64,000 nucleotides of DNA from Eucalyptus grandis. Its lineage: Eukaryota; Streptophyta; Magnoliopsida; Myrtales; Myrtaceae. The position numbers and the translations under genes are program-made. Positions 45,701 through 60,649 of the stretch are shown piece by piece. Under the pieces are notes generated by a model. It made no database searches and was not told the DNA's origin. It saw only the letters and a program-made list of their open reading frames with translations. Position 1 is the stretch's first letter. Every line of letters begins with the position of its first letter. The stretch lies in NCBI RefSeq assembly GCF_016545825.1, contig NC_052613.1, positions 9,176,001 to 9,240,000 of the forward strand, read 5' to 3'.

Positions 45701-47952
45701 ATCTGCTAGCGAAGACATTCAGATGTTTCTCTTCTAGTTACATTTCCAAATTTTGGTGTCGAGAGAAGTTGGCTTATGATGAGTGAACCGTTGTTGGGAG
45801 GTTTTTACTATTTATCTCATTATAAACTTTTGTCTGTCCCATGAATCATCAGGCATATGATCCTCAACTTTTGATCTGATTGGTTCTTCTCAAGTTCTAG
45901 TAGAGGCCAATGTCAGTTGACAATTACTATGCGGTTCTTGAAAATGCTGCTTAACTATTGCTTCTTGGACTTCTTTAAAATTTCTGTTAGGAATTCCATG
46001 TCTTGGAAATTTGGAAGTTGAGAGGTTACCACACGATGTTATTGCATGGATCAGGAGATTTATGGCCCTGATTCAAGCTACCTAGCCAGTTAAATGCCAA
46101 CTTTATGTGTAGGTTATCTGTTTTTGTTCCTTTGCAGTTTGCATGAGAAATGTCTCCTGTTGATAAAATTAGATGAGTTGTATATGGATAACATGACATA
46201 ATCAGAAGTGGCGTAAGTTACGGAAAATATTGGAAGTGACGTTAGCGGTTTGCAGCCAGTACATCATAAGCGAACGTGGTAGTCATTGTTTTCTTTTATA
46301 TCGACACGCAGCTAATGTGGAATAACAAAAAATTAGAAGCCTGCCCTGATCGAGATGCAAATTCAGATCTAGATGAGCGACGACAGGGATGGCTTTGTCG
46401 ATCCTGAGATCTGTCGCTCGTGGCCATGAGTAGGGGTTGCTCAGCTTGGACGCGAAGGACGTGTGCTGATGACTCCGTCGGTAGTGAAGCAAAGAAACTT
46501 CCATGGTTGAACTTTCATAAATGAACTCTGGGCAACTTTTACGTTTCCAATTTAATTCCACGTCAATGCACGCTTGTCAATTTTTTGCTGATCGTGAGAA
46601 AGAAAATGACCATCACATCAGCTGGGTTCAGAGCTGATGATTGCAAATCACCGAATAATTTCTTCTTTCTAAAGGTCATCATTTAAGCAGGGGATGAAGA
46701 ACAACCCTAGGCAAGGAAGTTTGCAGTAGTGGAAATTACTCATTGAATGAAAAGTCGTCTTGAAAAAGCAATTGGACTGTCAGTCTCATCACTCCTCGTT
46801 CAAGTTTCAGTCAGGTTTTGGGTTTGGGGTTGGAGAGATAACTCCACAAGCGGCAGAGCGGAATGTAGTTCTGCTATGGATTAGAATTTGGAATGTTGTT
46901 TAATTCGCTAGGCTTAGAGTGCAGCAAGGGGTGCAAAATATCAACAGGCAATTGGAAATGTTGAGATCACTATGTTATATTTGCCCAGCTTTTGTAGTAA
47001 AAGTTCCCTGTATGATCAAACAATCAGCACTGTATTGTCCTGTAGACCCTATAACTGAGGACTACATATGAGAGGATGCCTGCCGCAGAAGTCGGGTAAT
47101 TTGTATATGCCTAATTCAATGTAATGTCGGAACAAGAAATCGGCATGTGGAGTCAAGTGGTGTCAGGGCTTCATAGCAACTTCAGAATCTGGACCAGAAT
47201 GCAGTACCTGGAGAGATCCAATCAAAACATTTTAGCAGAAGCAGCTTGAAGAATGCTACTAAGTTTTTGCAGCAAAAGAGTAGACCAAAATGCTCAGGGT
47301 TGAAAAATGGAGTCAGGACCCGACTAGATTCGCACTGGTAAACTTCTTAACAGAAGCATATCTGGTATGTGCATATCATATGTTGAAATCATGTAAGGTA
47401 TGATGATTTATTGTTGTGGACCGTGGACTAAAACTGAACTGGTCAAAATCAGGAGAACTAAAGTGGAAAAAAGATTTTAGATCATCAATACAAGTTTCTG
47501 TTGGTGGACGAATCCTAACAAACAAACGACATTGATTAAAGTGGCTTCAGATATTGATTATTCTTCTGCGCATATTTAGGGACAAGAAAACAAAACCACA
47601 TTTAAGGCCTTAGGATAAATTCTTCAACCACTGGAAACCACAAGTCTTAGGGTGATAATCTTAGAGTCAAAACTTGCAAGTCCATTCAAAAAGGGGGCAG
47701 CAATTATACATGGTGTGGTTTCTTCAGAGGATTTGATGAAAGCAGAAACCATATTGTTTAGGCTTGAAATGCCTTGCGCAAGTACTTTGAACTTTTGATA
47801 AAAGTCTATCAGCAGCATCATTTTTCAGACAACTATCATCGAAAATAATTCATTCATTTCAGCTAGCAGAATGCGATCATGCTCTAGTCAGAACCTGCTG
47901 AAGGATTTGCAGGACTAAAGATCTGACTGAAAGACAAATTACAGACTTTACC
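45701..47952. other. Intergenic between convergent eS7 and M50-like genes
   Basis: The eS7 3' UTR probably fills the first 150-300 bases and the M50-like 3' UTR the last few hundred. No coding motif, transposon end or tandem repeat was recognised between. Confidence 0.4.
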
Positions 47953-50411
47953 TCAGGACAAGATAACTAGACCAAGGTACATGGCCGCAGATAGAAACAG
48001 CAATGATATCAAACCCCTGCGAGAAGATTTCACCATGATTAGTAAGTGAAACGAGAAGACATGCATGAGACAGCAGGCAACTGTTAAGCGGAAATTCAAA
48101 AAGGAGAAGAAATTGTCATCAAGCACGACTTTTCTCTCTAAAAGTGAGCTCACCAGATCACACCCCATCCAGCACCATTGCAACAAGGACACACTTCCGC
48201 AAATTTTTCTGCATCACTGGTGTGGACTCTACGAGATATCAAATCATCATATATATCTGTGATACCAGAACATAAAGGGCATCAGAACAATGGTCTAGTC
48301 AAATCAATAACTATGCTTCAGTTTCAGAAAATACCATAAACAGAAAACAAGCTGTTCATTACACCTGCAGGTTTTAAAAATGGACAAAACTCCAGTCATT
48401 ATGTTACATAGAAGGAATTCCATGGACTAGAAAATCGCTATAGAGGAAGAACACTAAATTCACGTGTTTCTTTTACCAATGAACATAATGACGTAGCGAA
48501 GACCTCGAACTTTTGTTGTTTCTTGGAGAAGCCAAACCACGCCAAGGAATACAATAAATCCTGATAACTCCACATTCATAATTCAGGAAGAACAATCATA
48601 TCCCTGGTGAATATTGTATCCCGGAAAGCCAGCATTCATCTGGGTCATATGACTACATACCTATACAAAGCCCTCGAAGTGTCCACTGTATAAACAAGAG
48701 AAAATTATATAAATCAGAATGACCAATCAGTCAAGAACAGTGCAAAAAAAGGATAAGCAACATGGGAAGGCACAAGTCAAATTGGTACAGGTCAAATGAA
48801 AAGAAGCAAATCTTATTCATTTCAAGAATAGAAATTTTGCAACTTGTGAAAACTTCTTTCCCCAACTTCATTTAACAGCATGAATTGATTAGCATGAGTG
48901 CATATATGTTAACTTCCCACCAGTTCTAATTGATTGACCTGATAAGCATGTAACTAAAAACTAAAGAAGAATCCAACATTATATTTTGAAGATCCCTCAA
49001 TCTAAAGGCTAGAATAGGAGAACAAAGACTCACATTTTTAGCCACAAATAGCACAATAACAAGAGCGACGAGCAAACAACCTGCTGCAATCCTAGCTGTA
49101 AGAAGATTTGTCGAAGCAAGAATAAAGAGCATTCCCCAGAATGATGAGCCGAGATCTGGAAGGCAATGACAATTACAGAATAAATCAATAATTTGTAGCG
49201 ATGCCGAAGAAACAATCTATACACCCAATCCTGTAAATCTAGATTTCAAATGACCCGATATTAATTTCTCATGTCATGCTGGAATTCCAACAACTGAAAC
49301 GGATATTTTTTGTGTTAAGGCAACCAGTGTAAGTTGAGACAACAGAGGAAAATGTTGAGGTTAGAATTGATACATCCAGCTGGCAGGATGAACCAGTATA
49401 TTCCACCACGGGTTTGAGTACTTCCTCCTTCATCAACATGAACCTGAATTCCCTCCACCTGAGAGTGTATTTAAAGCAATGAGTCGCATGTTTTCCTTTG
49501 CCAACAGCAAAGAAAAGCAATCAGTGAAAGCAACGCAGCAATTTAGCTCTATGCAAATGTATGACCTCCTACTAAATCTAAGATGAGGCTAAAGAAAGAT
49601 TCTTACATGGCCACATGTTAGTTTACAAGCAATGGCATGGCTTGCCTCGTGAAGAAATACTGTCACGAGTTTAAATGGCTTCAGCAATACAGTCCTCCAT
49701 AGCTACAGAAGGAAGGATCTGTCAGAATACAAAAGGGATACAGAGGCTTACAAGTGAGAACATAAAAGGGCGGCAAGCAATATGATCAAAAGTTCCTGGA
49801 ATCTCTTCACTTGTGAATGAATAAAACTTAGGTCTATGAGAGATGGCATGCGCAAATGGCGTTTCAAAGTAGTAAAGTTAAACTTTAGTTGATATGTACT
49901 TGGGGAAAATCGGCCTTCAGTGACCTTCCCTAGAGTTATTTTCTGCAATGTCACGATTTCAACGGATTTGTGGTTTCAGTCCAAGCTCTTACCACAAAAT
50001 CTCACATACCCAACAATCCTTTTACGATGAATTACTGAATCTGCAGCATAAGTACTAACGGAACTAGAGAAAGAGAGAGAGAGCCAAATCTGCCAAGCTC
50101 TGATCTTTCGAAACTGAAAAACAGAACGAAGTAAGACTCCAATACAGGTGCAAATCAACCTGGGTAGCAAAAGTTCCTAAATGGGCACTTCGAAGAAGAG
50201 CAACACTCAATGTTTCGAACATGAATACATCAAAAACTCACAGATGTTCACATATTCCTCAAAGGCCAGCCACAAGATCGCTGATCTAATAGACACTGTC
50301 GAGAAAGAGAGACCATACCGCAAGTATAACGACAGTGCAAACAGAGATGGTGATCAAGAACACGACTTGCTCGTGGTGGCAACAGTTCCTGAGCTCCCAA
50401 TTGGGTCTCAT
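47953..50411 (-). CDS. Peptidase M50B-like membrane protein (At1g67060-like)
   Basis: Nine exons: 50411-50319, 49702-49607, 49458-49374, 49155-49034, 48685-48661, 48560-48477, 48364-48335, 48256-48154 and 48016-47953, all GT-AG, giving 233 aa. Residues 16-38 form a membrane segment; then comes VFLHEASHAIACKLT with H49-E50-x-x-H53, the zinc motif of M50 site-2-type proteases. ILPAGYLGSSFWGMLFILAS, LLVALVIVLFVAKN and CIGFIVFLGVVWLL are further membrane segments. DIYDDLISRRVHTSDAEKFA lies in a loop before a last hydrophobic segment ending VILS. The family is small, plant and fungal, and not biochemically defined; intramembrane proteolysis is inferred from the motif. Exons of 25 and 30 bases are unusually short but keep the frame. 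Start chosen at the Met before NWELRNCC. Confidence 0.92.
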
Positions 50412-50568
50412 CTTTCCTACCACCTGAAAGCTTCAAGAGTACCACCACCTGGATCTTTTTCCTCACCAGCTTTATTCCCCCTTCAAATCTTTCTTGCGGG
50501 GATACCCAGAAAAAAAAAAATTAATCACAGGATAATAAAGGCTCATTCATGTGAGTGAGGGATCACCG

Positions 50569-50591
50569 TCTCTCTCTCTCTCTCTCTCTCT
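50569..50591. repeat. (CT)n run in the 5' flank of the M50-like gene
   Basis: About 11 CT units, read as (GA)n on the coding strand, roughly 160 bp before the ATG. GA/CT tracts are frequent in plant core promoters and leaders. Confidence 0.85.
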
Positions 50592-50599
50592 GCTTGGTG

Positions 50600-51890
50600 A
50601 GATTTGAAAATTTTTAAACTTGGGAATTAGAGAAAGGAGTCCCATTGGACGGTTACATGGCACATCCCACTCCCAATGAATTTAATAGTCAATAAAGCCA
50701 AATCGAGAAAGGCTAAAGCAACCAAAAAGGGTTGGAAGATGATGACGAGAGAGTAGGTCAATACTTGCAAGAAAGCCCGATGAATTATTGATTATATGAA
50801 AGGCAGAGAGATTCGGAAGCAATAACGTTAAGATTCAGGAAGCAATCCACTGTATAAAAAAGTCTGGAAAGTTGAGTTTTTTTTTTTTTTTTTTTAATAG
50901 CTTTTCTTGATTGGCTTTTTGGACGTTCGTGCCTCTTTCTTGGAAGATGCTTCGTGTTCACTTCTGTCGACCGGAGTCAGGAATGGGTGAAGTGTAAAAG
51001 AGACAGAGAGAGAGAAGGGACGACCCCCAGTAAAAATGGGTCCCGCTTTTGTCGATCTGATGATTGCCGACACGGTTCCTGCAATTATGGCGCCATGTGC
51101 GAGAAGTCGTTTATCCATAATTCTAAGGGTTAAGGCCAATTCCTTTTTTTTTTTTTTAGGAGAAAACCAAGAAGTGAGAGCATCAGAGCAATGCCACAGA
51201 TGGGAAGATTGATTTTCAAAGTGATGCCACGGATCCTTAATGAGCGTTTAATCGGACCCATTAACTTTAGGGAACGGTTATAAGTTGTGGTATCGTTCCA
51301 CATCTTTGGAACCAATTGGCAAAGCCCACTTCCGGGTTTAGAATGCCTTCGGTGCTTGTTCACCTTCTTAATTTGACCTTGTAATTTGTGAATTTAAGAT
51401 TTGATTATCTCATTCACATCTTTCACTCAAAATAATCTCGAGGATTAGACTTGGTACTTGCCTTGCCTATGCAAATAGATTGGTCGATTTACATGCATTC
51501 CTAAAATTGGTCAAGTAAAAATTTTGGATATATTAACATTATGATAAAAAAATATGAAAAATTTTAAATAAAAGTTTGAAGTGCCATCATTTTCTTAAAA
51601 AAAAAATAGTTTGGAATGGTCATAGCAGTACCTAAAGTGGCCATAACAATTTCAAATAAGAACATGACTCTTTGCCCCTACTAAATGTTCTAGTCGATCA
51701 AGGGCATTTTTGTTTGGTATAAATTAATTATAATAAAAATTAATTAATTAAAAACAACAATGAAGGAAATTTAGCCCTCGCCACCACCATTTTCCATTCC
51801 CTTCCATTTTTATTTTATTTTTTATTTTTTCATCTAATGCAAAAAAAAAAATCAAAAAATAAAGAAAGAAATTGCCCTTATCAACCTAGG
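50600..51890. other. Upstream of the M50-like gene, no gene
   Basis: The near part may be promoter. T-rich runs lie at 50876-50897 and 51145-51158. No coding motif was seen. Confidence 0.35.
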
Positions 51891-51899
51891 AGAGTTAAA

Positions 51900-52880
51900 T
51901 CATTTTTTGAAACTAATATAATCACTTCAGATCCTTATTTGAAATAAGATTCACTTCAAGTTTTTATTAAAAAAATGAAAAATCTCAAATAAGAGCCTAA
52001 AATGTCCTTAATTCTCAAATAATGGTTCAAAGGGGTTTGAAATAGTCAAATTATCTTGAATAAGAGCCTCAGAGGTAGTCAAATCATCTCAAATGAGGAT
52101 TTTTTAGCGAGTGAATCGGCCATTAAAAAAGAGATAATTTAGTAAAAAAAATCATTTTTTTTTTTCCTTTCCTTTCCTTTCCTTTTCCTTTTCTTTTTTT
52201 TTTTCTTTTTCCTCTTCCTCCCCTAGCCATCACAATGCCTCGTTGATGGCCGGTGACCTCGTTGGCTTTAGGTGAAGGCCCAAGTGAGGGTTGCCCTCGC
52301 CTGGGTGAGGCCGCCCTTGACTAGGTTGGCAAGGGTGAGGGTTGCCCTCACCGGCATCGGACAACCCTTGCTTAGGTGGGGTGAGTGAGGGCAACACCAA
52401 CCTAGGTGAGGCGACCCTTGCTAGATCCAATGAGGGCCACCCTTGCCTGATGTCGATGAAGGCTATGGCCCTCACCTAAGCTAGCAAGGGCAAGGGCAAG
52501 GGCAAGGGTTGCCCTTGCTAGCGTTGGGTGATGGCGGCCCTCACCTGAGTCCAGTGACAAGAAGAAAGAAAAAGAATAAATAAAAGACCAAAATGCCCTT
52601 CAAGCAATAAGGTTTGCCCATTTCAAGCTTTTACTTTAAACAAGTTCCATTCCAAACTCTTATTTAAGAAAATAATGATACTTCATATCCTTACTTGGGA
52701 GAATGTTCACTTTAGGCTATTATTTGAAAAAATGAGAGCACTTCAAGTCTCATTTGAAATTTTTTCCATTTGAAAAAATAATAACACTTCAAATCCTTAT
52801 TTAAAAAATGTTCACTTTAGACTTTTATTTAAAAAAATAATAGCACTTTAAGTCTTTATTTAGAATTTTCTCAAAAAAAC
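51900..52880. mobile_element. MITE with subrepeat arms and GC-rich core, about 1 kb
   Basis: The left arm (51900-52100) carries CTCAAATAAGAGCCT and AATAAGAGCCTCAGAGG-like subrepeats. The right arm (52610-52880) carries the inverse, such as CAAACTCTTATTTAAGAAA and CTTTAGACTTTTATTT, about four times. The core (52225-52550) is a chain of GTGAGGGC/GCCCTCGCC-like hairpin units, as in the 6779-7803 element. A CCTTT repeat lies at 52165-52205. The ends are not sharp. Confidence 0.55.
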
Positions 52881-53124
52881 ATATCACCAATACTAGCGTG
52901 TTCCATCTTGTTGGGATATGGCAGTTGAATTAGATAACTCCTTTGTAGAGGTATGTGACGGTTTCGAGAGAACAAAATTTGGATAGGTAAGTCTAAATTT
53001 GAATTGTAGCAGGAAATTAGAGGATTGCATAAGCGAGACCACACGAAGCACAATGATAACAAGAGATGAGGTCAGAGGATAAATGAATATAAGTTAAGGA
53101 GGGTTGGAAAAGAATATTTATTTA

Positions 53125-53360
53125 GGTTCATTTTGTTTTGTAAGAAATAAAAGATTTGGAAAATATTTTACAAAAAATTATCGCCCATAGTATTTGAAAT
53201 AATTGGTTAATAAAGAATGTTTTACTATCGACAATAATTTTTATTTAAATATAAAAACAAAATATTTTTCATTCATTTAGTTATGTAAGCAATATAAAAG
53301 ATCATTTCAAGAAAAATAATATTTTTCAATCATATCATTTTTCATGAAATAAAGAGAGCC
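53125..53360. mobile_element. Harbinger-type MITE, 236 bp, TTA target duplication
   Basis: GGTTCATTTTGTTTTG on the left and, inverted, GGCTCTCTTTATTTCATG on the right, with TTA on both sides (53122-53124, 53361-53363). GGAAAATATTTTAC inside matches the palindromic word of the 11969-12480 element. Confidence 0.55.
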
Positions 53361-53363
53361 TTA

Positions 53364-54600
53364 TAATTTTCCCTAAAACATGCAGCTAAATAATTTATGA
53401 AATAAATTCTACGCTTATCCAACGGTTATAGAAGAGGCAGTGGGCATCACTAATTCTCCTCGGACCCGCCGATGATGACCTCTATCTTCGACGAGGATAC
53501 GACCTCTCAAGGCCTTTTTGGCCAGTGAAAACGAAGTATTTCAAAGAAAACCTTTCCCTGATGAAGCAAATCACTATGTTTCGAGCGTCCCCCGTGGCAC
53601 AGGACGAGAATACATTCAGGTCATTCTCGAGAATGTGACTGGAATCGAGCTCAACTACTGAATCATGTAGATCCTGTGTTTAAATTCAAGGATCGAGATC
53701 AAGTGAGCTCACATGTTCGATGCATGTAGGTACTCTTACCTATGTATTGAATGAGCTATGACGATCCCGGTTCAAACCCTGTGCATCGGCGACCAGCATC
53801 TCCTCATGTACCTTACGAAACATAGGGCTTGTTTAAGGTGAAACTGAGGAACCATGTAAGAAAGCTGACAGAAACTCAAGAAATTGGAACTGGAAGGACA
53901 TTCAGTCTAGAGAACCCATTCTGTGTCTATGAAGTGTACTTGCAGTTGGACTGTGGACATCCTGTTCTGCGAATACAGAATGTATCGCCACGAGATCTCG
54001 TTTTAATCTTTGGATCACAAAGACCCGGGCAACACCTCCATCTAAAGGCCGTGAGTTGATTCCCATGAATCAAGGCCAACGACAGAATCCACCGAACCGA
54101 CAGACTGAATTTGGAGTATATAGGGATGGCAACCATGCTCTCGCAAAACCTCACTGATGAATGGCTTCCACAACAGTAGAAGAAATCATTTCTTGGCAAA
54201 TTTATTAGTCAATCACTTCAATTTAAAGCGACAACAGCTCTTGTCAACATTAGTTTCCATTGAAATGTAAAAGAAGGAACATTAATTGAATAGGGTATGA
54301 TAATGCAAGAGAATCCACAAAGAATGTTCTATTTTTCTCAATGTTGGCAGAAGTAATCGCATGTTGACAATCAGTTAGAAGTGAACTAGTAGTAGAAACA
54401 GGATTCATTCTAGACTAGCTCTTCAAGACTATCCGCAGGGCACGTACCTGGTCCCTCCCGAAAAAGTTACATGAGTATACTATGGATCCTAGAGCACCCC
54501 ATGATTTTATTTTCTTTTTCTATAAGCATATCGACAAAAGAATTTGTAAAAGAATATTAGACCTGCTATAAATAATAAAGGAATCTTACATGCTTTAAGG
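53364..54600. other. Intergenic plus likely kinase 3' UTR
   Basis: A 76-aa frame on + (53829-54059) has no known motif. About 54200-54600 is probably the 3' UTR of the kinase. Confidence 0.35.
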
Positions 54601-57397
<2,797 letters not shown>

Positions 57398-57734
57398 CGC
57401 CGCTCGCGCAAGACATGACATCGGCGGCTATCGTGTGGCGCCGCGGTCCTTCCGGCGGGAGGCGGAGACGGCGGCGGGCGCGGGGGAGGCGGGGGGTGGC
57501 GGCGCGGTCCGGGCGGCCGGAGCTGAGTTTCGGAGCGAATCGTCTACAGCGGGAATGGTCGCTCGCAGTCGAGGTTTGGCGGAGCTTCGATTTTCGCATA
57601 AATAGGGCCTCGACGAGGCGACACGTGTCGGCGCGAGAGAGGGAGAGAGATAGTTGGCTGTTGACTTGACGGTTGACCTCGGCCGCTTCATTACTTTCCA
57701 GAAAAAAAGGACACTCCCCAATCCCCACCGGCAA

Positions 57735-58440
57735 AGCCGCTTTTTTTTTTTTTTTTTTAACTAATTTTGATTTGTTTAATTAAGAAAAAAATTACTAAAA
57801 ACCCAAATTTTGTATAAAGTGATACATCTACCTAAAACCTTTTTGTGACATGAAAAACTCTGAAATTTACCAACCGTAACATATTTACCCAAAACTTTTT
57901 TTCGTAATAAAAACCCGAACTTTTATTCGAGTAACACATTTATCCTAAATTAAATGACATTTTTGTCTTTTACTTTTCATTTTTGTCTTCATTTTCTCTC
58001 TCCCCTCTGCCGACCATGGCGTAGCCAACGAAGGAAGCCGGCATCCAACGAGGGCACCCCTCGTGGGGCCCTCGCCCGACGTAGGCAAGGGCGGGTGAGG
58101 ACGACCCTCACCTGACGCAAGCGAGGGCAGCCCTTGCTCGACATCGACGAAGGCCGCCCTCGCCAGATCTAGCAAGGGCCATCCTCGCTCGACACCGGCG
58201 AAGGTAGCCCTCATCGGACGCCGACTTCCCTCCGCGGCTCGCCATAGCCGACGAAGGGAAGAGAGAAAAAAAAAGAAAAAAAGAAATAAGAAAAAGGAAA
58301 AAACAAAAAGAATAAAGATGAAAATGCCCTTAATGAGATAAATGTGTCACGATTTGTAAAATTTGGGGTTGTTCATGTCACAAAAAAAAAAATTTGGGGT
58401 AAATTTATCACTTTGGGCAAAGTTTAAGGACCACCCTTGC
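57735..58440. mobile_element. MITE with 45-bp subrepeats and GC-rich hairpin core
   Basis: The left arm has ACCCAAATTTTG, AAAGTGATACATCTACC and three units like GACATGAAAAACTCTGAAAT...ACATATTTACCC. The right arm gives GGTAAATTTATCACTTTGGG and TTTGGGGTTGTTCATGTCAC in inverse. The core (58000-58250) is a chain of GCGAGGGC/GCCCTCGC units. A T run is at 57741-57759. Ends and target duplication are not resolved. Confidence 0.5.
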
Positions 58441-58556
58441 CTGTCGGGTAAGTCGTGAGTTTCTTTCCTGTAAGGCAGACGACGCCGTGGATCGAACGTT
58501 TGGACCTTTCGTGAGAGGAACCAGCGCCCAACCACCTCGCCGCCACCACGGGTGGT
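58440..58556 (-). mobile_element. tRNA-derived SINE-like sequence
   Basis: On the - strand the order is TGGCGGCGAGGTGG (A-box-like, 58532-58545), GGGCGCTGG, a spacer of about 35 bases, then GTTCGATCC (B-box-like, about 58488-58496) and a tail. The two boxes have the spacing of a polymerase III promoter. It cannot fold into a full tRNA cloverleaf by eye. The 3' end is not fixed. Confidence 0.4.
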
Positions 58557-59340
58557 TTAAAGTGCTCTTATTTTTTCAAGTGTTAATATCCTGAAAAACC
58601 CAAAACTAGTACACTTGTAACAAATTTACCCATAAACTATTTTTTTTTGATTATGAAAACCCCAAACCGGTACACCTATGACAAATTTACCCCGTCGACC
58701 ATAAAAAATCCTAAATTTGGTACATTTATGACGAATTTACCCAAAACTAATTCATTTAACCATAAAAAACCCCAAACCGATAAATTTGTAACAAATATAC
58801 CATTCGCTAAATTGAATTAATACCACAAAAAAAAATCACAAAAATTGTAACCGTGATAAATGGAGCGTAAAATCTCGAATTGGTATACTAGTCAACTATC
58901 ACATGTTATTTAACTTAATAATTTGGCAATAAAATTTAACGAAAATTAATAGAGGGTAAATTCGTTACAAGTATATCGGTTTGGGGTTTTTTGTGGTCAA
59001 TAAAATAGTTTTGAGTAAATTTGTCACAGTTGTACTAGTTTGGAGTTTTTCAAGGTATCAACCCTTTTTTCAAATAAGAGTTTAAAGTAGATTTTGGTCT
59101 AAATAAGAGTTGAAGGACATGAGTTTCTAATAAAAGGTTGACTTTTTAGTTGGTTAAAGACATTTCGTCATTTTACCTTTTTTTGATTTTTTTTTTTTTT
59201 TGATTTGCTCTTTCCTTTTCGTCAGTGGCTAATCTCAAGCAATAGTTGGCCACTAGCAATGCCTGGGGAGGGCTGGGCAAAGGTCACCCTCGTCAGCCAC
59301 AAGCGAGGGACGACCTCGTCAAGATTATTCATTTTTCATA
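58557..59340. mobile_element. Relative of the 51.9-52.9 kb MITE, split by a younger MITE
   Basis: Left of the 58580-59064 element the sequence is GTGCTCTTATTTTTTCAA. Right of it comes TTTTTTCAAATAAGAG, then TTTAAAGTAG, and further on a GC-rich core (59225-59325) with GAGGGC and CACCCTCGTC. The arm words match the 51900-52880 family. The element seems cut short at about 59340. Confidence 0.45.
58580..59064. mobile_element. Mutator-like MITE with 9-bp target duplication (sister 1)
   Basis: TTTTTTCAA flanks both sides (58571-58579, 59065-59073). The ends are GTGTTAATATCCTGAAAAAC and, inverted, GGGTTGATACCTTGAAAAAC. The left arm consists of about four units of about 43 bp (ACCATAAAAAACCCCAAACC, GGTACATTTATGAC, AATTTACCC), and the right arm has the inverse. 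The interior shares GATAAATGGAGCGTAAAAT-like sequence with the element at 60650-61162. Confidence 0.8.
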
Positions 59341-59379
59341 AAACAAATGAAACTTCAAAATACATTATACTGATTACAT

Positions 59380-60014
59380 TTTTTTTTTTTTTTGGGTAAA
59401 AGTAAGCACTATATTGGGGAAAGGCCAAACTATACAAACTAACATGACTTCAAAAACTTGCACTTAAGATGAAAAAAATCATTATAAGTGGAAGGAAGCC
59501 GAGAGGAAAAAGGCAAGCAGCTAAAACAAGAAACTAGAAGTAAGAAAGCACAAGAATTGCGAAAACAACTGCCAACCAGAAGCAAACAACCACAAACACC
59601 AGGGCAAGGGAGATGATAAACAACTGCCTCCCACCACAGACAACGACAGCCTCACACTGAGGTACAAGACCAACAAAACGAACGGTCACCAGGCAGCTTA
59701 GACGGATAGTTGAGGATCCCTAGAAGAGAAAACGATTGGGTCAATGTCCCAACTGCGCTGCAACCTCCTATTCCTATTAGAGTCCTCCACATTTCTGAAG
59801 GTGACAACCTTGTTTTTGACGACTTTGAGAAGATGCTTCTTCATGGTCGGAATGGAAAGCGGCTCCCCTTTGAAGAGTATATTGTTCATGTTCTTCCAAA
59901 TGATACGGCAAAGCGCACTAAAAGAAAAATGGGCATTGCATTTATAAAAGTCCTTGCTCGAAAAGCAAGGTTATGGCCTAATGGAGATTTTCACCCCAAG
60001 ACCTGTTACGCAAA
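59380..60014 (-). mobile_element. 5'-truncated LINE with poly-A tail and target duplication
   Basis: On the - strand the sequence runs towards a poly-A tail (T run at 59380-59393 on +). GATTACAT occurs at 59372-59379 and 60015-60022, a target duplication as expected for LINE insertion. The - frame just inside the 5' edge contains WKNMNNILFKG and NKVVTFRNVED, which resemble the region after the reverse transcriptase of plant LINEs; this resemblance is weak. No reverse transcriptase remains. Open frames on + over 59710-60027 are antisense. Confidence 0.7.
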
Positions 60015-60649
60015 GATTACATCATAAGACAAAAGGAGAGCTTGGGTAGGAAGATTTTTTTTTATGGAAAAGTTATAAAGTTAGAATAATCAACGTTACA
60101 GGATTTCGATGTGAATTATTACGTCCAAAAAGGATGGTTACTAACTTGCCGTTTTCAATGACCTATAGGAAAAATTAGAATCAGGGCAAAATACTACATT
60201 GTTGATTAATTATTGGGTAGTAATATTATGCCCTTACGAATTCTATAATTATATTATCATTTTCAAAAGTAATAATTAATCACAAGTACAAAGGAGTTAC
60301 TACCATTACAATTAAATGCCATAAAGTTGAAATATTACCTACAAGTGTAACCAACCTTACAATAGTTTTATGTAAATTACGAATAGATTCAGAAAAAGGA
60401 CAGCTAAAAATTGGTACTGGTCCCATTTTTTTACTCATGGTACCTAAAAGAACCATAATGATGAATGAGTACCTTATTTTATTTACGTGATAGTACAAGA
60501 ATAAGGGAAATTTTTTTATTAATAAAACATAATAAATTTGCAAAATATTAATCGTAATTATCACGACCAAAAATAGATAAATTTCTTATTTATATTTTAA
60601 CTTCGGTAGCATCGATGAATTATTCTCTTTTTTCTTTTGGAAAACGAAA

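Noticed and set aside
53680..53800. B-box-like GGTTCAAACCC near 53770
   Set aside because: No A box at the right distance and no fold. It is an isolated word.
59710..60027. 105-aa frame on +
   Set aside because: It is antisense to the truncated LINE, whose poly-A tail and target duplication set the orientation as -.
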